The position numbers and the translations under genes were made by a program. From positions 1 to 9,108 of the forward strand of contig JAQTRI010000125.1 of NCBI GenBank assembly GCA_028711905.1: DNA of 9,108 bases, read 5' to 3'. Position 1 is the first letter of the stretch; each line of letters begins with the position of its first letter. The notes below the pieces were generated by a model. The model saw only the letters and a program-made list of their open reading frames with translations. It had not been told where the DNA came from and made no database searches. The DNA comes from Candidatus Wallbacteria bacterium (GTDB lineage Bacteria; Muiribacteriota; JAQTZZ01). Shown here piece after piece: positions 5,995 to 9,108 of this stretch.

Positions 5995-7029
5995 ATGGGT
6001 AAAAGTTATCATCGCGATGAGATCAAGGCCGGTTTTTATATTTTGACGGCAGCAGGGGCGCTGGTGCTTCTGCTGCTGGCGATTTCGCACCAGGGCGGGG
6101 TTGGTCCGACCAAGACCTTTCACGCGGATTTCAAGTTTATCAATGGAGTGCAGGAAGGCGCTGTTGTGCGTTTCGGCGGCATGAAGGTCGGCGAAGTTTC
6201 CAAAGTCACTTTTTCTCCGGACGACTGCACCATGATCAGGGTGCAGTTCAAAGTGCTGGAGGAAGTACCGGTCAAGCAGGATACCATTGTAGCCATCAAT
6301 GCCATTGGTGTGATGGGTGATTATTATCTGGAGATCATTCCAGGCACCAAGGATTCTCCTGTGCTCAAACCGGGTAACCTTGTCGCTTCCCTGACTTCTC
6401 CCAGACTTGACGAGCTGTTCCGTGACATGGGAAGCATTGCCGGAGAGGTCAAAGAGATCACCGGCGCGCTGGCCATGGACCTGAAAGAGGTGCTGGACGA
6501 TGAAGCTAAAGCGCACATCCGGAGCATTGTCAGTCGCGGGGACGAGCTGGCGGCCAAGTTGGACCGGCTGGTGGAGAACATGAACTTAGTGACAGGAGAC
6601 GAGAGTCGGCTGAAATTTAAAGAGGTGCTGTCTAATTTCAAAGATTTCAGCGGTGTTCTCAAGGAAAAGTCCGATCCTGTGATGACATCCATGGAAGGGC
6701 TGCTGTCCCGCTTAGACAAGGTGACAAAAGATAATGAACAGCAGATCGACAGCATGCTGAAAAAAATGAGTTCGGCAATGGCCAATATCGAGGACATCAC
6801 TTCATCCCGCGATGACATCAAAGCCATGCTCGCCGACTTGCGCAAAAGCGCGTCCAGCCTGGAAGAGGTAATGAGCAGGAACAAGGGCAATCTCAGCGAT
6901 GCCATTCACAATCTGCGGATCTCTTCTGAAAACACTAAGGATTTCACGCGCAAGATCAGCCAATATCCATGGACTTTGATCTGGAAATCAAGGGTCGAGC
7001 CGGATTATGCACCCAAGGCAGATAGGTAG
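5995..7029 (+). CDS. MlaD family protein (MCE domain), solitary
   Basis: The 344-residue protein has a short cytoplasmic N-terminus (MGKSYHRDEIKAGFY), one transmembrane anchor (about 12-31), an MCE/MlaD domain (about 41-118, with FINGVQEGAVVRFGGMKVGEV and VAINAIGVMGDYYLEI) and then a long, mostly helical region (about 135-330) of the kind that forms hydrophobic tubes or needles in MCE assemblies. It ends YPWTLIWKSR, a usual MlaD-family tail. Such proteins sit in the inner membrane, face the periplasm, and shuttle phospholipids between membranes together with an MlaE-type permease and MlaF-type ATPase. Neither partner gene is adjacent. ATG 5995 is chosen over the in-frame GTG at 5950 because GGAG lies 6 bp upstream and the promoter overlaps the longer form. 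Confidence 0.9.
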   Translation: MGKSYHRDEIKAGFYILTAAGALVLLLLAISHQGGVGPTKTFHADFKFINGVQEGAVVRFGGMKVGEVSKVTFSPDDCTMIRVQFKVLEEVPVKQDTIVAINAIGVMGDYYLEIIPGTKDSPVLKPGNLVASLTSPRLDELFRDMGSIAGEVKEITGALAMDLKEVLDDEAKAHIRSIVSRGDELAAKLDRLVENMNLVTGDESRLKFKEVLSNFKDFSGVLKEKSDPVMTSMEGLLSRLDKVTKDNEQQIDSMLKKMSSAMANIEDITSSRDDIKAMLADLRKSASSLEEVMSRNKGNLSDAIHNLRISSENTKDFTRKISQYPWTLIWKSRVEPDYAPKADR

Positions 7030-7030
7030 A

Positions 7031-7051
7031 GGTTGTTGAAAACAGCCAACC
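7031..7051. terminator. Weak stem-loop between convergent genes
   Basis: GGTTG (7031-7035) pairs with CAACC (7047-7051) directly after the stop of the MlaD-family gene, followed by CTGCTTTG. The stem is only 5 bp with a 11-nt loop and no true T-run, so this is a weak terminator candidate; it sits in the 35-bp gap before the DUF1287 stop. Confidence 0.2.
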
Positions 7052-7064
7052 TGCTTTGTCCCGC

Positions 7065-7679
7065 TCATCCCTCAGCCGGTTCTGCAATCCTGTAATGACC
7101 TGTGATCAGAAATTCAAACAGCCGGTTTTCTTCCTGCGCGCCTGATCCGATGTTGTGGATCACCAGAGGTGTTCCTGCACGGTTTTTCCGGTCGCTGACG
7201 ATCATGATGTGCGCGAGGTTTCCGGGAAGCAGGCATGTGACTAAGTCTCCGGGAAGATAATCGAGGGCATTGTCTGTGACAGGCAGCTTCCAGCCCTGTC
7301 GCGCAAAAAAGGTCTGTAAATTAGGGACCCGCCGGTGATCGATGTTTCTGTCAGGCTTGGAGAGCCCCCATTTTTTCGGGTAAACGGCGAAATTTTCCAG
7401 CATGTCTTCATGCACCATCCGCTGAAGGTCAAGGCTCATGGCAGCGCGCATGGCGCGGATCACGACATCAGTGCAGACCCCGCGATCTATCGGCACATCG
7501 CCGCCGGGATAGGAAAGAGCGCAGTAGCCGGGATCGTAAAAAAGCGTGACCCCGATCTGCGAACGGGCTGCAGCGGCAACATCTTCTCCGGTATCTCCGG
7601 CCCTGACCACCAGAGCCGAGAACAGCAGGCAAAGCACGATCATGGAACATCCACGGCGCAGTATGGCAACAGGCTTCAT
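7065..7679 (-). CDS. DUF1287 family exported protein
   Basis: The 204-residue protein has an N-terminal signal peptide (MKPVAILRRGCSMIVLCLLF, then SALVVRAG, with cleavage likely after the ARAG-like VRA) and a DUF1287 domain over the rest. Family hallmarks are GVCTDVVIRAMR (70s-80s), VHEDMLENF, YPKKWGLSKPDRNIDHRRVPNLQTFF, LAHIMIVSDRK and a closing VIHNIGSGAQEENRLFEFLITGHYR. The invariant Cys in GVCTDV and His in LAHIM suggest a papain-like NlpC/P60 fold with Cys-His catalysis, perhaps on cell-wall peptides; no member's substrate is known to me. The start is uncertain: ATG 7679 gives an ordinary signal peptide, while TTG 7703 would add eight residues (MDCCRIAF). Neither has a clear ribosome site. 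It converges with the MlaD-family gene. Confidence 0.88.
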   Translation of the reverse strand: MKPVAILRRGCSMIVLCLLFSALVVRAGDTGEDVAAAARSQIGVTLFYDPGYCALSYPGGDVPIDRGVCTDVVIRAMRAAMSLDLQRMVHEDMLENFAVYPKKWGLSKPDRNIDHRRVPNLQTFFARQGWKLPVTDNALDYLPGDLVTCLLPGNLAHIMIVSDRKNRAGTPLVIHNIGSGAQEENRLFEFLITGHYRIAEPAEG

Positions 7680-7750
7680 AAAGGCGATTCTACAGCAGTC
7701 CAAGATTCAGGCCGGCAGAAGTTTTCATGGTGTCGGTTTACAACAGTGCC

Positions 7751-7921
7751 TTAATGAGCAGAAGTCCGGGAGGATTTTCTGGCTGGCCTGGTTTTCTTCT
7801 CGGCCAGCGCTGATTTGACATAGGCCTGCCATTCGGAAGGCGTCATACTCAGCAGGTCGCTGCTTAACTTGTCGCGCGCATCGCGCATCATACGGACAGA
7901 ATCGAACTTCTTATTTTTCAT
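7751..7921 (-). CDS. Small charged protein, probable antitoxin partner of the PIN protein
   Basis: This 56-residue ORF begins MKNKKFDSVRMMRDARDKLS, continues through MTPSEWQAYVKSALAEKK and ends in a basic, probably disordered tail (TRPARKSSRTSAH). The pattern 'FDxVxMMRxxRDxLSxxxxxMTxxExxxYxxxx' is one I recall from small proteins encoded beside VapC-like PIN toxins. The 'xMTPxEWQAYVKSAL' part looks like the helix that would bind a toxin; no DNA-binding ribbon-helix-helix or AbrB fold is obvious. The ATG at 7921 overlaps the end of the PIN gene by 11 bp, so translation should be coupled. It is rich in Lys and Arg. Antitoxin function is inferred from size, pairing and the remembered pattern. 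Confidence 0.72.
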   Translation of the reverse strand: MKNKKFDSVRMMRDARDKLSSDLLSMTPSEWQAYVKSALAEKKTRPARKSSRTSAH

Positions 7922-8369
7922 AATCCAGTACCTCTCTGGGGCTCCTGATTTCGAGCATCGGAAAACCGAATTTCACATTGATGGAATTGAATCCATGGAT
8001 GCGAGGCAGATTTACGATGTGTTTGAAATTCCAGCTTACCAGCACATCAACTCTGCAGATGGTGGCAACGGCTATGTGAGAAGCGTCAGCGATCTGCTTC
8101 CTGGTAATGACCCTGGCCTTAAGGTATTCGTCTGCAAGCATGCGGCTGGAAGCGTTAAGTTCGACTGCTTCATGAGGGAAATCCACAAGCAGGTTCCGGA
8201 CTTCAGCAGGTGCTGAACGCAATTCAAGTTTTGTCAGGTCGGAAACAACTGCAATGTAATGTTTTGCGGCGAATCTGTCCATCAGTTCCAGCGAGTGTTC
8301 TCTGAACTCGTCGTCCAGACAGCCGCCGATCACTGAAGTGTCGATATAGATTCTGGGTCTAAGAATCAC
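7911..8369 (-). CDS. PIN-domain ribonuclease (VapC-like toxin)
   Basis: The 152-residue protein has the PIN-fold acidic residues in the usual places: Asp10 in IYIDTSVIGG (7-16), Glu49 in LTKLELRS (45-52), Asp95 in ADASHIAVATI (94-104) and Asp108 in CRVDVLVSWNFKHIVN (105-120). These would hold Mg2+ for RNA cleavage. The SWNFKH motif is characteristic of the PIN subgroup in toxin-antitoxin pairs. Length is normal for a VapC-type toxin, and the catalytic set is intact. The start is GTG at 8369, preceded by AAAAGGA at 7-bp spacing; no in-frame ATG is near. Its downstream neighbour overlaps by 11 bp. In most PIN toxin-antitoxin operons the antitoxin comes first, so the order here is reversed. Confidence 0.88.
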   Translation of the reverse strand: MILRPRIYIDTSVIGGCLDDEFREHSLELMDRFAAKHYIAVVSDLTKLELRSAPAEVRNLLVDFPHEAVELNASSRMLADEYLKARVITRKQIADASHIAVATICRVDVLVSWNFKHIVNLPRIHGFNSINVKFGFPMLEIRSPREVLDYEK

Positions 8370-8387
8370 GCATAAATCCTTTTCGTT

Positions 8388-8416
8388 ATGCTAACATTCA
8401 CACCTGATTCTGTCAA
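8388..8416 (-). promoter_or_regulatory. Promoter of the PIN-partner operon
   Basis: Minus-strand TTGACA (8416-8411, perfect) and TAGCAT (8393-8388, four of six) are 17 bp apart. Transcription would start near 8381, leaving a leader of only about 12 nt, with the ribosome site AAAAGGA (8383-8377) at its very 5' end. Confidence 0.6.
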
Positions 8417-8530
8417 AATGCAATTCCCCCGCTGTCAGAACCCGGTAAACCGCGCTGCATGCTACCCGGATTGGCGATCTATCTCACCAGTTACAGGGAC
8501 TGCACTGGATCAGAGTATAAGCCATACACT

Positions 8531-8951
8531 ATGTTCCCGATTGTGTCATTGCTCGTTTTCCCCTGGATATGGATTTGCACTATTATTTTCCTCAGATTGC
8601 GACTCTGAGATTACTTGGCAGCAGCGCTCGCCGGGTGCACGATCGGCATCGTTTGCGGATGGACAGCCGAAAATTTCAGCAGATGCGGGTGCCGGACCTG
8701 TTTTTATCGATTTCCCCGGGATTTTCGGGTCGGTTCTTGATGTCCTTTCCGTCAAATCCAATGTGCTGTTAGGCAAAATCGGGTTGCACCTGCCGCTCAG
8801 TTGCTGCGCAGGAATTTTTCCCGGAATTCTTTCCGCGCTGATCATCACCTGGTATCTGCGTTTTCTGCAGGGACATCCGGATGGACAGGTCTGGAAGCAT
8901 CTCAAATCCCTGGTGCGGAGAAACCCACCGACCGCTGACCTTTGTCCTTGA
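8531..8951 (+). pseudogene. Possible decayed small membrane-protein gene (in-frame stop plus frameshift)
   Basis: From ATG 8531 the frame gives MFPIVSLLVFPWIWICTIIF and a few more residues to a TGA at 8606. The same frame continues DYLAAALAGCTIGIVCGWTA, another membrane-like stretch. Near 8690 the hydrophobic signal moves to the +1 frame: AGAGPVFIDFPGIFGSV, then a second membrane-like stretch GIFPGILSALIITWYLRFLQ, ending at TGA 8949-8951. Together they could be a roughly 135-residue multi-pass membrane protein broken by one stop and one frameshift. There is no good ribosome site before 8531. A 187-codon open frame (8388-8951) covers the third part, but its first half is not protein-like. I recognise no family, and a purely non-coding region with chance hydrophobic stretches remains possible. 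Confidence 0.3.
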
Positions 8952-8975
8952 CAAATGGCTTCATTCCAGTATAAT
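8948..8975 (+). promoter_or_regulatory. Near-consensus sigma70 promoter of the downstream secreted protein
   Basis: Perfect TTGACA (8948-8953) and perfect TATAAT (8970-8975) are 16 bp apart. The predicted start near 8982 gives a leader of about 28 nt with AAAGGAG before the ATG at 9010. It is the strongest promoter in the window and should be constitutive unless repressed. Confidence 0.75.
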
Positions 8976-9009
8976 TGAAAGCGGACCGAGAGTATAAAAA
9001 GGAGAAAGT

Positions 9010-9108
9010 ATGCAGTATAGACGACTTCCCTTTTTATATATTTTTCTATTTTCTTTCAACATATTATACGCATCCCCCTTCACCTGCTTTTTCAACTGGC
9101 CGGCCGGG
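9010..9108 (+). CDS. Secreted protein, N-terminal fragment (runs off window)
   Basis: Thirty-three codons are visible before the edge. The product begins MQYRRLPFLYIFLFSFNILY, a short basic n-region followed by a hydrophobic core, with likely signal-peptidase cleavage near LYA-SP at residue 21-22. The mature part starts SPFTCFFNWPAG. AAAGGAG lies 5-6 bp before the ATG, and a near-consensus promoter is directly upstream. The function cannot be told from this fragment; the early Cys and aromatic residues suggest an exported periplasmic or surface protein. Confidence 0.7.
   Translation, partial: MQYRRLPFLYIFLFSFNILYASPFTCFFNWPAG

Noticed and set aside
5959..6905. Minus-strand frames of 185 and 193 codons opposite the MlaD-family gene
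   Set aside because: Composition is Ser/Leu- or His-rich and low in domain character; the plus strand holds a clear MCE domain with promoter and ribosome site.
7782..7808. Inverted repeat GCTGGCC / GGCCAGC
   Set aside because: It lies inside the partner gene and codes for ALAEKKTRPA; with a 13-nt loop and no T-run it is better explained by codon choice.
7335..8216. Plus-strand frames of 139, 90 and 115 codons
   Set aside because: They are antisense to the DUF1287, partner and PIN genes, which have motifs and family patterns.
8546..8905. Minus-strand 119-codon frame
   Set aside because: It is Pro/Ser/Cys/Arg-rich without a recognisable motif or ribosome site; it mirrors the hydrophobic plus-strand stretches.

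Overview
The window reads as a chromosomal piece of a Gram-negative bacterium. It has an MlaD/MCE-type lipid-transport protein (which implies an outer membrane), BON-domain and DUF342 (FapA-like) proteins, and periplasmic or secreted proteins with cleavable-type signal peptides. The 2-hydroxyacyl-CoA dehydratase-type activase carries an oxygen-sensitive [4Fe-4S] cluster in characterised relatives, which hints at an anaerobic or facultative lifestyle. GC content looks moderate. I cannot assign a phylum from sequence alone; a deltaproteobacterial-type or candidate-phylum Gram-negative would fit. No rRNA, tRNA, insertion sequence, CRISPR array or phage gene was seen.

Layout. 1-1474 (minus): the N-terminal 436 residues of a CHASE3-PAS-PAS sensor kinase, cut by the window edge, preceded by a 48-residue DUF5670/lmo0937-type membrane peptide in the same apparent operon. 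1475-1853: a 379-bp divergent regulatory region. 1854-3428 (plus): a DUF342/FapA-like protein. 3596-4312 (minus): a triple-BON protein without a signal peptide; the two genes converge on a strong hairpin. 4530-5866 (minus): a MarC-family membrane protein translationally coupled (ATGA) to a CoA-dehydratase-type activase. 5995-7029 (plus): a solitary MlaD-family protein with its own sigma70-like promoter, divergent from marC. 7065-7679 (minus): an exported DUF1287 protein. 7751-8369 (minus): a PIN-domain toxin gene overlapping a 56-residue downstream partner, a probable toxin-antitoxin pair in reversed order. 8531-8951: what looks like a decayed membrane-protein gene. 9010-9108 (plus): the start of a secreted protein behind a near-consensus promoter.

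The most notable signal is a 21-bp imperfect inverted-repeat motif (core GGTAGGGT-NNN-ACCCCAT) present three times. It lies upstream of the DUF5670-kinase operon, upstream of the DUF342 gene and upstream of the BON gene, always in the same orientation relative to the gene it precedes. In two cases it lies 29-30 bp before a good -10 box that has no recognisable -35. I infer an activator-driven regulon, perhaps an envelope or stress response, that includes the sensor kinase itself. The regulator is not in the window.
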